Assembly (NCBI GenBank): GCA_021613335.1
Contig: JAJTWR010000410.1
Span: 62,001 to 126,000 of the forward strand
Source: Whitmania pigra
Taxonomy: Eukaryota; Annelida; Clitellata; Hirudinida; Haemopidae
Length of the DNA: 64,000 nucleotides
Direction of reading: 5' to 3'
Shown here one piece after another: positions 12,251 to 26,200 of this stretch. The notes under the pieces are model-generated. The model searched no databases. It was not told where the DNA came from and saw only the letters and a program-made list of their open reading frames with translations. Made by a program: the position numbers and the translations under genes. Every line of letters begins with the position of its first letter. Position 1 is the first letter of the stretch.

Positions 12251-12823
12251 TAGTACAACTAAAATCTACCGCTGCTGTAAATCGAAGACTTTTTTGGCTG
12301 AAAACTGATGTGTGAGTGTATCTTTTTCAGGTGAAATTTAACTTTAAAACTTTTATTATTTTGACCTTGACCAATATTAAAAATAATGGTTATGCCGCTG
12401 CCAATTTCCAATTGCAATGTTACCAGTGTTGTCACACGTCCAATCTTACTGAGAACAGTTACAGACCTCAACAAGATTAACTGAGCATTGGAAAGCGTTG
12501 TTTTTACCAAACAAGATTAAGGCAAGGAAAACCAACAGTAGTTTCAAGTCGTAAATACAAAACCAGAAAACGTGAACTCTCACAAAGCGACGAAGATGAA
12601 AATCAAAGCACAAAATCAACGCAGGTATTCTACAAATGCTTAAATTTGATTCGGAAATAATTGGCATCAGAGACTTACGACGACTATTAATCTCCAGAAA
12701 TGATTCCAACAGATAATAATCGTCTAAAATCATCGGTAAAAAAACGTTGTTAAAACGCGAATAATTATAGTTACATGTAATAAATAATAAGTCTCGCGGA
12801 TTAACAACTGCAATTCCATCCAT
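12251..12823. other. intergenic region including the aquaporin 3' side
   Basis: No independent gene is seen. The minus-strand frame from 12823 downwards directly follows the aquaporin stop codon and is best read as 3' untranslated sequence. A TTTATT at 12351-12356 (AATAAA on the minus strand) is a possible distal poly(A) signal. Confidence 0.35.
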
Positions 12824-14163
12824 CTAAACAGTGTCTTTTAGTCGTATTCCGGTAAGGTTTGCTTCCGTGGTTTTGGTTCCTGCTTGATCGAACATGTCAT
12901 CGTCGTAATCGTGGGAAAAGAAACCTTCCAGCTTGGCACGAGAAGCATTAGCGGCAAATACAAGATCGTACAGAAGAGCAGCAATAGCTCCACCCAACAG
13001 AGGTCCGACCCAGTATAACTGCAAGAATTAATTCATAACAAAATTACATCAACCTGATTTGGCGTAGTTTGAATAAACAAAGTTTATATTATTAATCGAA
13101 ATAATATATGCTATAAACATTTATTACTAAAATGATTAAACATATGGAGCTTAAGTTTTAAGTTATTTAAAAAATCAGACAATTAGACACCCACCCACAC
13201 ATATCCGTTATCCAAAATGGTTTTGGAAATGACGTGTGAACCAAAGGCACGAGCAGGATTCATACCGGATCCGGTATAAGGAATCTGGAAGGTAGTTCAA
13301 AAGTAGTGTCAGCCTCTTCTTAAACAATTACGTTGATGTCGATTTGATCAAGCTTAATGAATATCTAATATCTAATGGATATTTAAAAATAATTAATAAT
13401 CGAAGTTTATTAAGATTAATTATGATGGTAGGCATCTTAAGGTATGCCGTTCGTTATATCGAAATGTTATAGCAATTTTAATATATCGACCGATGTTGTC
13501 AGAAATGAATCAAAACAAGTACATAAATATTTTTATAAAATCATTAATTAACTTATCAACAAAACAATTACTAACAGCCCACAAGTGGCACATGGCTATC
13601 GAGAGACCAATTGCCAAAGGTCCCGATCCAGATAAGCCAGTTCTGTTGGAATCGCAAGTTGAAAAGACGGTCCAAACGAGGACAAACGTAATGAACATTT
13701 CAATGATTAATCCCTGCGCCAGGCTCACGTTGGCGCCCAATAAAGTCGATCCAAGGCTGTCATTGACTCCAGGTGGAGTAACAATTTTGAGAAAAAAAGC
13801 TCCAAGAAGGGCCCCAATAACTTGGAAGATCATGTAGACCAGAGTCCTGGCCAAACTTATTTTACGGGTTACGAAAAACCCAATGGTGACACCAGGGTTA
13901 ATGTGACCTCCACTGACATGGGCGATGGACCAAACAATCGTCGCAACGCTCAGACCGAAACACAAGGATATCTGCACCAAATCATTTGGAAGCAATTTTT
14001 CCGTGTCAACCAGAGAGGTTGAGTTGAATTCTTGGACGTTTACTTTGAATCTGCCGCACGACCCACAACCTACCAAGACCAGTAAAAGTGTTCCTATAAA
14101 TTCTGCTACCGCAGCTAACCAGAGGTTCCTGCTTTTCAGATCTTCGATGCTGTTCTTGGACAT
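12824..14163 (-). CDS. aquaporin, water-selective type, with NPG in place of first NPA
   Basis: Six-helix membrane water channel of the MIP family. Exons: 14163-13576, 13284-13195 and 13018-12824 (873 nt, 290 aa, typical for the orthodox aquaporin group). The first half holds FGLSVATIVWSIAHVSGGHI and then NPG at 89-91 instead of NPA. The second half has a normal NPA at 205-207 (GSGMNPARAFG) and the signature WVGPLLGGAIAALLY. Selectivity-filter positions line up as F69, H193 and R208, the water-selective combination. The mercury-sensitive cysteine position is S202. The C-terminal tail is acidic and ends in DTV, a possible class III PDZ ligand. The first exon carries about two thirds of the protein. 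A TATA box lies about 170 nt upstream. Both exon-exon joins keep phase 0. Confidence 0.95.
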
Positions 14164-14328
14164 CGTTTCTGTAAAAAACGCAAAGCATTAAGAAATTTAC
14201 ATAAAAACTCCAGTCACTTCAACTGAGGATATAAATGAAAGAAACGAGAGTAATTCGCCAAGTAATCAATCACCAAAGCTAATGCGGCAATCTCCTCTAA
14301 CGAGCTATTTACGTTGGGTTCGAGTGTC

Positions 14329-14336
14329 CTTTTATA
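14329..14336 (-). promoter_or_regulatory. TATA box of the aquaporin gene
   Basis: TATAAAAG on the minus strand in the context GTCTATAAAAGGACAC, 166-173 nt upstream of the ATG. Transcription would start near 14300, giving a leader of about 135-140 nt with no intron needed. Confidence 0.6.
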
Positions 14337-14339
14337 GAC

Positions 14340-15174
14340 GAACTGATCGGGGACAAATCCAAGTTACACTCGCTGGCTGACTGCAGAAACATCTCATCAA
14401 CAGGAGACACGGAGAGATATTGAGAGGGGAAAGAGAGGAATTTGGTTAGATTGGAAAGGTTGGGTTTCACTTTGCTTCCAGACAATTAAATATTTTTGAG
14501 AAAGTTGAATTATGTGAAGCGCTTCGATGGGCTCGTAGAACGTGTTCCTATTCGAGAACATTTACTAATTCAATTACATTTCTCTTTTTTTATATTTTTT
14601 GTTAAATTGTACTTAGATGACAATAATTCTCAATTGTGCTGAATTAAGCAGTCGTTCTGAGTTACATCCATCTGAGCATGACGAATTAATAGTTTGATTT
14701 CAACAACTCCTTTCAGTTCTGACACATCACAGAATTAAGCACAGAAACTTAAAAATTATTTGCACCGAAAGGGGTTATAAGAATCGTTAGCTATTCGGTT
14801 TCAAAATGAATGTGAAAACATTTAACTGCGTGCTTCCAAAAATTAAATTAAAATTAAGAAATGAGAGTTGAAAAGAACTTTATCGTGTTTGCATTTGAAA
14901 ATAGAAAATCATCTTAGTTACATAGATAATGCTAAAGTATGCCTCATTGCGCCAGAGGCCATTCTTTTTGAAAAAATGATTTTGGATTTATTGAACTCCG
15001 ATAAGACAAGTCGAGAGCACAAATAGTTTGATTGCATGAAATCAACATTCAACGAATTGCGCAGCGAGTCCAATCTTCGATTGGTTTCGCGTTTCTTGTT
15101 ACAATCTGTCACATAACTTAACACTGAGGTCTTCACTTGTCGAATGCCATTTTATTCTAATAAGACAAATATGA
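14340..15174. other. intergenic region, nothing recognised
   Basis: Upstream flank of the aquaporin gene. No gene, RNA or clear element was recognised. Confidence 0.4.
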
Positions 15175-15193
15175 TTAATAATAATAATAATAA

Positions 15194-15234
<41 letters not shown>

Positions 15235-15294
15235 TAATAATAATAATAAAATAATAATAATAATAAAATAATAATAATAATAAAATAATAATAA

Positions 15295-15338
<44 letters not shown>

Positions 15339-15384
15339 GAAAAAGAAGAATAATAATAATAACAATAAATAATAAATAATAATA
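15175..15384. repeat. (TAA)n microsatellite
   Basis: About 200 bp of TAA triplets with occasional interruptions. The tyrosine- and isoleucine-rich frames across it are artefacts of the repeat. Confidence 0.95.
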
Positions 15385-17330
15385 TGGAAGCTTTAATTGA
15401 AACTTTTTATTTTCTAGACACTCAGAGAGAACAAAGTGTGAAAAGTCATCTACAGATCTTTGAAAATTATCATTGAAATAGCGGACTTCAAGTGTCACAT
15501 TAAACAAGTGGGTAAAAAATATACTATAATGTAAACTGGGTAAATAACCATTGTCGTTTTCTACCGAAAAATGTTCTAAAAAATAAATTTCACTTTGCCT
15601 GGTCATAAAAATAAATACAACTGAATTTAGTACAAATTTGTCATCAAAATGTCCAAAGGGGGTTTAAAAAAGAAGAGTTGAACTCAAAAACCACATCACA
15701 TTTTGAATAAAAGTAGATTTTTATTTATCGAAGGAATTATCACCTCAAAGAATGTTTGGGTGCTTCAAATAACTTTAATACGTGTTAGTACTTATTAATA
15801 ACTATTCGAAAAAAAACTTTGGCTAATAAGTATAATAATATATATTATTATTAGTAATTAATTTAAAGCAACTCGAATTATTATTCAACTTGTTAAATCA
15901 AGGTGAGCAATACAATATGGTTTTAAATGTCGATCAGTATTTCAGGGCATTTGGTGGTCATTCTGTTGCCTCATCAGCAGACAATGGTGACACTCTAAAC
16001 CAAGTTCTCCAGTCTCCTGACTAATAAGCAGAATTGCCGAATATTTCGGTAGCATTATATTTCCACAAACCGTTTTGCAGTTTCGTAGGTGAATGAAATT
16101 AAAATGACATAAAAGTGGTTAATCCCGATGATTTGCGAGCTCAAAAATTGCTTTTCAATCTCAATTTTGGCATTCTTGTTGAGCGATACGAGCGTTTTGC
16201 AATTATTCTGTCATCATCATCATCATCATCATCATGTTTGCCACAACTTTGCATACATTTAACTTATGAAATTGCTCTCAATTGCACTTCAGAGATATTT
16301 GGCTCGGTGAGAGGTTAGGCAATCCACCGCTTGATTAAACCTTTATTGATAGTAAAACTTTAAAGAGTTCTGTATTACAAATGAATATAACTCAGGATTA
16401 ATTAATAAAAATTTAAATAAATCTTTTAATTTTTGAATAAATTATTAGTTAGCTTAATAAATTACAATTTTATAGTTAATTTAATGTGCATTAAAAAATT
16501 ATAATAGGATGGAATGATTAAATATTTTGCTGCAATAACATGTGGCATGAAAATATAATAGAACGACCACAAACGTCAATCTCATTACTTCGTGCAACTG
16601 ATGCTATTGCACTGAGGGATAATGTCATTTAAAAATATTTTCAGGTACTTCTTCAGCCTAATATTTCTGAAAGGTGATTAAGATAGAGGTGAAAAGAAAT
16701 AGCTTTCCTCTAAAAATGAAACACATTTGATTTTTCCACAATAATTGCGGGTTCCCTGAGCACTTTCCTTTTGTTCCTTCACTTGGCGGCCCTGATTATG
16801 ATATTTATGTAATGTTCTGATACATATTAGTATATTGTGTCATAACACTTTAGTACATTAGTACATTATGTACATTAAAATCAAATGACAAAGAACAATC
16901 AATGAACAACTTTTTTTTTTTAATAAACAGAAATCATTAAATGGACAAAAATTGAGCCCGCGGACGCAGACATTAACATCGAGGACAATGAATATGAAGA
17001 TTACAGATTTTTTACGGATTATCAAAATGGAAATACAAGAATTTTGATGATGTTTTTGCTCACGCGGAGGCAATAAATAAAATTCTAAAATATTATTTAA
17101 TCATTAGTTATACTTACAATACTTAAAACTTACTGATTGGAACTTGTTTCCAATATTTTCTTTAATAAACGATAATAATAACTAAATAAGTAACTTTTAA
17201 TAATTATTTTTCCTCCTTAAGGAAAATGTTATAAAAGGACCGAGCATTAGTTCAGTTTAAACATTAGAGAAATATTGAAGAGTGGCGTTTTGACGGCTCT
17301 CTTGAGTTTCGGTTGTTAGCAAAAATCAAA
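15385..17330. other. intergenic region, nothing recognised
   Basis: AT-rich. It contains a short (TCA)n run at 16211-16235. No credible coding exon, RNA gene or bounded element was found. Confidence 0.4.
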
Positions 17331-17425
17331 TCAGATTAAATTTATTTTTTTTATTGAACAAATCAGTTTAAATTTATTTTTTTTGTAGAACAAATCAGTT
17401 TAAATTTATTTTTTTTAGATCAAAT
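17331..17425. repeat. 33-bp tandem repeat, about 3 copies
   Basis: Three tandem units of the form AAATTTATTTTTTTT followed by GAACAAATCAGTTT, with small length differences in the T run. Confidence 0.75.
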
Positions 17426-17939
17426 TTGATTTGATGGTCATTTTGGAAGAGTTGTGCAAACCCTTGAAAATAAAGTATATTTCTTAATTCCTTTATATTT
17501 CCAGGCTGAGACTTGGTGAATAATTGCGCCGTTTTTAAATGCAATAAACACTTAATCGCATGAAAATAAAAGTTACAACTCAGAGAATGTGAAATATCAC
17601 TGACTTGTCATCCATTGCTTCATGGCGGTGTCAGAGCTATTCCTTAAATACGAATTAATGTTTGTCCAGAAAATTAAATGTCTGAAAGTAATTCAGTTGT
17701 GTGGAGACCAATCAAAATATTATGAGCGAGTTATTTCAAACTCAACGTATGTTACGTCATATTCGCGTCATTCATTGCTTGTCACAAATGAAGGTTTTTG
17801 TGGCGGCTTCGTTTTTAATTTGGTGTTAATAGTTCATTTTTTGCAGCACTTCATCTCCCAGTTAAAGAACATCAATGAACACCACTTAACCATTTTTGTA
17901 TAGATGAGATTTTTCGAATGTCATGCGCTTTTTAAACCT

Positions 17940-18924
17940 ATCGAATGCAGTTAAGTACACGAGTATTTGAGCGTTACGAAAGCCAATAAAGCACTGGCAA
18001 GTGAATGAATCGTTCAGTGGCTGGCAAATGTTCCAGTTTGAGCAATGGGCCCATCAGATTTCAAAAACTGCCGAACCTGTGTTTGATGTACTTGGGAGAA
18101 CAATACCTAAGCTAAACTCAACTCGTTGGAACTCTGAATTTGACAGTTACAGAGCCATCTATGATATGAAGGACAAACTTATACATCGTAAGGTGTGTGA
18201 AAAACTGTTGTTGCCGAAGTCAAACGCATGAAACAAACTCTGTCTCAGAATCAACGATTGTGACACCATCAACTTGAGATTTTTATGGATTTTATGAACC
18301 AACTTTTGGGAGTAATGATTCTTTTTTCACAGTGGAAGCAGTTCAGTACCTGAATGATCCATCACACGTCATGAATCAGCTGAGCTGGTACACATTGTAA
18401 TTTTATAAATTATGTTTTGAAAACACCTGTGTTTCATAATTTATATAATTTTTTTATTAATTGTTGTTGTTAACTTATAGTTTCTGGCCATTGCATTTAG
18501 GTATCCAGCACTCAAAAAAAGTATTTCTCAAGTTCAACATAACCATTTCATCATCTGCACCTGTTGAAAGAGTATTCAGTCAAGATGGTCTTTTACTGAC
18601 TCCTCAGCTTAACAGACTCTGTGACAAATATTTTGAAACACTGCTTATTTTAAAGAAGAATAAACAATATTATTGATAAATATAAATTTTGTTGTACTTG
18701 TCTGAAGTATTGAATTGAAGATAACGAATATTATTTCTGATCAATGAAGTCCCCAAAAGTAATTGTACTTATACTTAAGTACATTCAAAAATACTTGTAC
18801 TTATACTTAAATATATCGACTATAACGTACTTGTACCTCTACTTATACGTACCTTCAGCCCCAGGTACTTTGTACCTATACTTAAGTACATGTTTGGAGT
18901 ACTAACGGCAACACTGATCGAATG
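17940..18924 (+). mobile_element. internally deleted hAT element with perfect 8-bp target duplication
   Basis: ATCGAATG at 17940-17947 and again at 18917-18924 flank 969 bp that begin CAGTTAAGTAC and end in GGCAACACTG (inward reading CAGTGTTGCCGTTAGTAC). Inside, on the plus strand, are two transposase pieces. 18001-18231 has KLNSTRWNSEFDSYRAIYDM, and 18480-18676 has ITISSSAPVERVFSQDGLLL, the dimerisation domain. Stops and a deletion separate them. The right subterminal part (18745-18895) is packed with TACTTATACTTAAGTAC-like short repeats, as expected for transposase binding sites. The left terminal repeat has lost about 7 bp, so the copy is inactive. Confidence 0.8.
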
Positions 18925-20222
18925 TCACAATTGATACGGGTTTTATCCACTCTGAGTCATTATTTATTAATGTTATTTACATTAACGTTATTAACATTAT
19001 TTATTAAATTTATTAATTAACGGACTTTTGCAAAGCAGAAAACACAGAAATTAAGTCCAAACACACTCATAAAGTGAAATATCGATGCAAATTGTAACTG
19101 GATTGGTTATTTCGTCAACCCATTTTATGTTTTGCGGTAAGTTCAGCATCTGCGATATCTTTTAGTTATGAAAATAAAATATATATACAAAAAGTAAAAT
19201 TTATACAAAATTCGTTATTTTAGCGTTGATTTGTCGTCATAGCTAGCAGTGCTGGTTAATCTATTTTATGCACGCCTATAATTATTAAGAAGAATGAATG
19301 TATTGGTGGAAGCTAAATGAATCACTTAAGTGGGACGGATTTTTCAATCAAAAAATTGAAGTTTCAGTTCAAATGAAGGAAATCGTTTGACTCTTTAAGC
19401 TCGGGATTAAAATTTTATAATAATGGTGATAATGATGATGATAATAATGATGATAATAACAATAAACAGCATCTTCCTAAAACTAAAGTCAAAGAAAAAG
19501 TTGTTTGAACAAAAAATTAGTTAATTAGTTATTTTAAAATTGTAATATAAATTAAAAATGAATTGGAAGATTTATCCTTCTGAATGTCCTTAAAACTGTG
19601 GTTGACAGTTTAATGAATGAAAGTTCTCGGTTGCTTAGTGACACAGTTTACGAGTTCAAATTCAAATGAAATTCAAATTTAAAGGTATTTATTGCTTCGA
19701 ATATTTGTCATCTTTTTAATACTTCAAATATGTGTCGTCATGAAAATCTTGACCTTTTCCCTAATCTTCGCAATCTTATTTAGAAGTAGTAATCATTTTT
19801 TAAAGAAATGGCTAGTCAAACTTTGTACTTTTATCAAAAATGCATAAGAAATGTTATAATGATAATATTCTAAAGAAGTTTTTACTTGCATAAATGAAAA
19901 TACCTCACTAAAGAAAAGGACCCGTAAGTATTTCAAATATACTGGTGAAAACAATTTCACTTTAACAGTTTTGATCTTTTAAATTTAGTATTTAATTATA
20001 AATAATTAATTTAAAACTTAAGATTTCATGAAATTAGAAAAAATATGAGTCAGTCAAACTAGTATTTCTTTGCTAATTAAGCCTTTGTCCAACTTCGCGG
20101 ATTTGCTCTTAATCGTTTTGCCGAGTTTTCGGCTGGATTGCTAATTCATAGTTTATTGAAGCAGACGACGTTTACGGAAAATTATCTGAAAATTGGACTA
20201 ATTTTAATATTTATTTTCTATT
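18925..20222. other. intergenic region upstream of the myosin gene
   Basis: AT-rich. A short GAT-type triplet run lies around 19425-19465. No gene is recognised, and no TATA box is evident just upstream of the myosin start codon. Confidence 0.4.
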
Positions 20223-23200
20223 ATGACATCCGAACAGATTTCCAACAGTGATCTGCGATATTTAGCAGTGGAAACTAGCGTAGCCGGTGACATTTTAAAT
20301 GATCCGGCGTCTCAAGCAGCTTGGGCTGCAAAGAGAATGGTATGGGTTCCCCATGAGGAACAAGGATTTGTGGCTGCATGCGTCAGAAAAGAATCCGAAG
20401 ATGAAGTTGTTGTTCAGTTGGTAGACTGCGGAAAAACGCTTTCCTTCAGTCGGGATGATATTCAAAAAATGAATCCCCCAAAATACAACAAAGTTGAGGA
20501 TATGGCTGAATTGACATGTCTGAATGAGGCTTCAGTGCTGCACAACCTGAAAGAAAGATACTACTCTGGTCTTATTTATGTAAGTCACTACTTACTCAGG
20601 CTGACCATTAACTGTAACTTGAAAAAATTGTTTGTGTCAGACCTACTCCGGCCTCTTCTGTGTCGTTGTAAATCCATACAAGCGCCTGCCAATTTACACA
20701 GACAAGATCATCGAGTTGTACAAGGGAAAGAAAAGACACGAAATGCCACCTCACGTTTATGCAATCACTGATTCTGCCTACAGGAGCATGCTCATGGGTA
20801 GGAAGTCATGTTCAGACAACTAAGCATTGTCTTGTTTAGATGGTATAATGTGATTATCCTTTTCATTTGCAGACAGAGAAGATCAATCCATTCTTTGCAC
20901 GTGAGCTTCAATTAGTCCTTATCATTATTCATCAGGCCTTTATTATCACTTTCACTATCAAATTATCACTTGTACCCAGATAGTTCATGTTTGAGCTGTC
21001 AGAGAGGATGACATTCAGAAATGGGCTGCTGTTATGATGATGATGATTATGATTTTACAACATTTTAAATGTTGTGTGGCATTATTTTCATTGACTGTAA
21101 AACATGTCTTTTTCCAAGTCATTCTACTTTGTGATGCATGAAGATGACCCTGTTACATAAGCTCATGAAATGATACTTTGTGTGTTTTAATTTTTGGAAT
21201 GGCTGACATGAGGTCCACAAAATTTCTAAATGAATAAATACATTTTAAGAGGTGAATCAGGTGCTGGAAAGACTGAAAACACAAAGAAAGTCATCCAATA
21301 TTTGGCTGCCATTGCTGCCTCAACCAGGCATTCCAAAGCTCAACAGTCTGATGACCAGGTAGTTCATTTTTTTAAACATTTAAATTGACATCTTCATGCT
21401 TAATATTTTTTTTAAATATTAGTATTGCTAATTATGTTGTCACTTTTTTAATATTATCATTATGTTTAACACTTTTTAAAAATTTATCATTTGTTAATCA
21501 TTGTTGCTATTTGTTATCATCATTGTGATTTTGTTTTGCTGTTCCAGACCCTTTCGAGCTGCACATACTTTGTCATAAAATCGAACGATTCGCGTTGCGC
21601 TATCTTACGTTGTCATTTATTTCATCGACTGAATTTGAAATTCAGGCCGAACTCGAGTTGCAACTGCTGCAAGCCAATCCGATTCTGGAGGCGTTCGGAA
21701 ATGCTAAAACTGTCAAGAACGATAATTCTTCGAGATTCGTAAGTCAGACTGAAGAGTTGCATGTTTTATCACCTTGGTTTATTGGTTTGCAACGGACAAG
21801 TACAACATTCTTCATGTGTCTTTTGTTTACCATCTGCTTTGTTTCATGTGGTATGATGATGATGATGATGATAATAATAATAATGTTCTTGGTAGTGATG
21901 ATGTCAGTAAGATTCTGATAATCAATTTGTTTTGCAGGGAAAATTCATCAGAGTCAACTTTGATTCTTCTGGGTTCATTGCAGGAGCCAACATTGAAACT
22001 TGTGAGTCATGAGTTCTTTAACTTTGTTTCAAACAAAACATATTGTCGGGTGTTTGTTTACATTCGTTAATTAGTTTTACCATTTCATTGGAATCTTATC
22101 ATATCCTGGTCATCGATCACTTCAACTGACTCTTTTCTGATAAAATTCTTTTATTTTGTCAATTGGAATACATTTCTAAATATTTAATTAAATAAATCGC
22201 TCAAGGAATGTTTAACTAAGTTAAATGTAAATGTGGAATGTTACTGTGACATGAGTCTTTAATCTGGCCAATCTTGAATTTGCAGATCTTCTTGAAAAAT
22301 CACGAACTGTCAGACAGGCCAACGGAGAGCGAAGTTTTCACATCTTCTACCAAATGCTCTCTGCTGCCTCAGCTACTCTCAAAAGTACGTTTTGTATAGA
22401 ATCTTTTTTTGCTTGTAGCTTATCAATAATATGTCTTTCTGGATTAAGCTATTTCCTGCATATCATCACTCCTGCTGGAGGATGATTAACAACAACTTAT
22501 CAAATTACATAAATATAATAAATAAACAAAATCCTGTGAATGCTTTTCTATGAGGGCATCATATCACATTTGTGTTACATCACTCCAACCATTCACCAAA
22601 ACCTTTTGTCCGTGCAGAAGACTGCATCCTGGAAGACATTACTTCCTACTCCTACCTGACCAACGGCAGCATCCCCGTCTCCGGAGAAGGTGACGTGGAG
22701 TTGTACAAGCAACTTCTCGCAGCCATGGATGTCATCGGATTCACAAAAGATGAACAGATTCGTAAGGATTCTTTACTGTTCCTGTCCTGGTAAATGGATT
22801 GTGTTATGGATGATGTTGATGATGATGATGATGATGTTGCTTCAATAAAAGTAGGTGGCAACTAGTTTCCATGATGTCAGTAAGATTCTGGGATTTTGCT
22901 GGATTTTGATGTAAAAATAAAAAAGGAAAGTTAAAGACAAGTGGATGTACATCTCCAGATAAGAGTCGGCCGATGCTCTTAAGTGGCCGAAACAAGTGCT
23001 GCATTTTTAACCGAGTTTATCATTATCATCACCATTTTGTTTCAAATGATATAAATTCCCACACAAGACCTTTATCTCCTCAGATATCCACAAGACCATC
23101 TCAGGAATTCTCCACCTGGGCAACATGAAGTTCTATCAGGAAAAAAATGCAGACCAAGCAACACTTCCCGACAACACAGGCACGATCGTTATCACCATTG

Positions 23201-26200
23201 TTTGCATCTGTTAATAATTCCATTGAATCGTCGAGTTATGAAATCACTTTCAAAATTCTTCTTTGCAAATTGGCAATTAGAGCTGTGCTAAAGGTGCTAA
23301 TTTAAATAATAAATTAAATAATTACGAACACCCTACAACACTTCAGTTGCACAAAAGGCTTGTCACCTTCTCGGAGTTCCGGTGACCGATCTTACGAGAG
23401 CCTTCCTGAGGCCGAGGATTCGAGTCGGAAGGGAGTTCGTCAACAAGTCCCAAACCAAGGAACAGGTCTTGCTTTTCTCTTATTTGATTTGTTTGTAAGT
23501 ATACAAATAAAATAATACTACTAATAATAATAATACTACTAATAATAATAATAATATGTTATTTATTTAATTTTTAAAGTGCCTTAACCATCAGGGGTGC
23601 TCAATAACTAATAATTCTAAATAGTTTTATATTTATTTATATGTGTTACCTTAAACAAGGTCGAATATGCAGTCGAGGCCATCTGCAAGACAAGTTACGA
23701 GAGGATGTTCAAGTGGATCGTGCTGAGGATCAATAAATCACTCGACAGGTCCAAAAGGCAGGGTTCCTCCTTCATAGGAATACTGGACATTGCTGGATTT
23801 GAGATATTCCAGGTTGGATATTTTGAGCGATTATCAAACTTAGGATGTTTGAATTTTTATCTTCGTGATGTTTCTTATCACATAGTCTGTCTATTATTAG
23901 CCAAGGCATTCATTTGAAAATGTTAACCTTGTTGTATGGAATTGTTTTCATAAATTAGTCAATAAAGTAACGTGTTAATGAGCACAATTTGTTGCCATTA
24001 ATTCGACTTTGTTTTTGTTATTGTTCATGTTGAGTTGACTCTGTTTTTAACAAATACCTCATCATCATCATCTCGTCGTGTGTAATTGCGCAGTTGCTAT
24101 TTCCACAACTTTGTCTGCATGGAATTTCGTTGCATCTGATTACAATACATTTAAAGAGTAATTTGAAGCAAGGTCACTGCTTCTTTGATCTGCTCTGTTG
24201 CAAACAACTCCATTGTGTGAGCTAACGGTTTAGACACTATAACCCAGTTACCTCCCTGTTAGCATTTTAACAAACAACAGACCTCGGATGAATGTGATGA
24301 TGCATTCTCACTTTTGCGATCATCGTGTCTCGCGAATTCTGACCTCGTTTATTTTACTGTCTGACTCTTGAAATTACTGAGAACCATCGCTAAACAAATA
24401 ACGAGAGGAACCAGTAATAAAAGGAAAACTGCTGCCCGCTTGAGTCATTCTTGGAGCCAGGAAAGAGATTACTCAGAGGCATTAGCTGTTTTGATAACAC
24501 ATTTTTAGTAACAATAGCTGTGGTGATGATTATGATTATTGTGATGATTATGATATAAACCTGGAACTGTGAAGTATCACAGGTCACTCAGATGATGAAC
24601 AAAACAACTGTGATGCAACAATAACGGTGGTGGTGATGATGATGATGTTGACCCTCGCTTGAAGTATCAATGATCACTTATTTAGATTGACTTAGGAAGT
24701 TCTGAATAAAACAACTCCAATGACGTTTCAATTTCGATGTTTCAGATGAACTCGTTCGAGCAGTTGTGCATCAACTACACGAACGAGAAGCTCCAGCAGT
24801 TGTTCAACCACACGATGTTCATCCTCGAGCAGGAGGAGTACAACAGGGAAAGCATCAATTGGGACTTCATCGACTTCGGACTCGACCTCCAGCCCACCAT
24901 CGACCTCATAGAGAAGGTTGTCACCTTTGTGGAACTTGCAGTTGTTGTCATGAATATTCATGGATTGTATAATTTGTATTGTTAAAAAAGTATCAACTGT
25001 ATCAATGATATTAGATATAATTTCAATAGCTTATTATTAACTATTTATTGTCAACTTATTATTAACTTATTATAAATATCTTGCAATTGATTAAATTTAA
25101 TCCTAAAACATGATACCAATGAATTCTTATCGCCTAATTGCCGAACACGTTTCAGTTGCAATTGAAAGTTTTTGAGTGACTGAAATGTTCTCAGTCATAA
25201 AAATTCCCGATGATTTTTATTGTTTCCCAAGACCAAATTAATTGCTTTTTGATGCGATGGTGATGATGATGATGATGATAAATGTTAAGTGTGAATGGAA
25301 TCGTCTATTTTACCACTGTTTTTAAAATATATATCTCCAAGTTTCAAGTTCTGTTACAATATCTGCATGCTATTTATAGCCCATGGGCATCTTGGCTCTC
25401 CTGGATGAGGAGTGTTGGTTTCCAAAGGCAACGGACAAAACCCTGGTGGATAAGTTGACAGTGCAGCACTCGGGACATCTCAAGTTTCAGAAACCAGACT
25501 TCAGGGAGAAGGCCAGTTTCAGTCTGATCCATTACGCAGGGAAGGTGGATTATTCGTGCGACGAATGGCTGCTCAAGAACAAGGACCCTCTCAACGAGAA
25601 CGTGGTCACGTTGCTCCAAGAAACTGGAAACGACTTCATCAGAAACATCTGGAAGGACGGTACGATTGTTATTGCTTGCACCAACCTTGCATTCCTATTT
25701 CTGTTACTATTTTATCACTTGCAATCAATTTTTGTTTCTACATTCACTTCCCTGTAAATTGTCAGTTACTATTTGTCAAATGTTTATTTATATTGGGCAC
25801 GAAATACAATATCAGAATAATTAAAAATGAATATTGTGTTAATAGATCCCATTTTGTTTCTCAATTAATTCTTAATACAATTTTTGTTTTTAAATGGTAC
25901 TCAAGTTCACATATTTTATTGATAAACAAAGATGATAAAATTACCTAGGAGCACCACTTTTAGATGAGTTCATGTTTGCATTCCAGCTGAAATCGTCGGC
26001 ATTGGAACGACAGTGGTCGCAGAAACCTCGGCTTTTGGCGGGAGAACCAGGAAGGGGATGTTCAGGACCGTGGGGCAGACATACAAGGAGCAGTTGATGA
26101 GACTCATGCAGACCCTGAACAACACCAACCCAAACTTTGTCAGGTGCATCATCCCCAATCATGAGAAGAAGGTAACTTGAGTGGATGTTCTGTTTGAATT

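Noticed and set aside
12446..12823. 125-codon minus-strand frame starting just after the aquaporin stop
   Set aside because: It begins directly after the aquaporin stop codon, has no recognisable domain and is best explained as 3' untranslated sequence.
17622..17903. 93-codon plus-strand frame
   Set aside because: No recognisable domain, AT-driven composition and no splice context. Treated as chance.
21548..21645. Alternative acceptor ahead of myosin exon 5 (CTGTTCCAG followed by an open frame)
   Set aside because: It would insert residues breaking the conserved motor sequence before the switch I region. The acceptor at 21645 gives exact phase and conserved protein.
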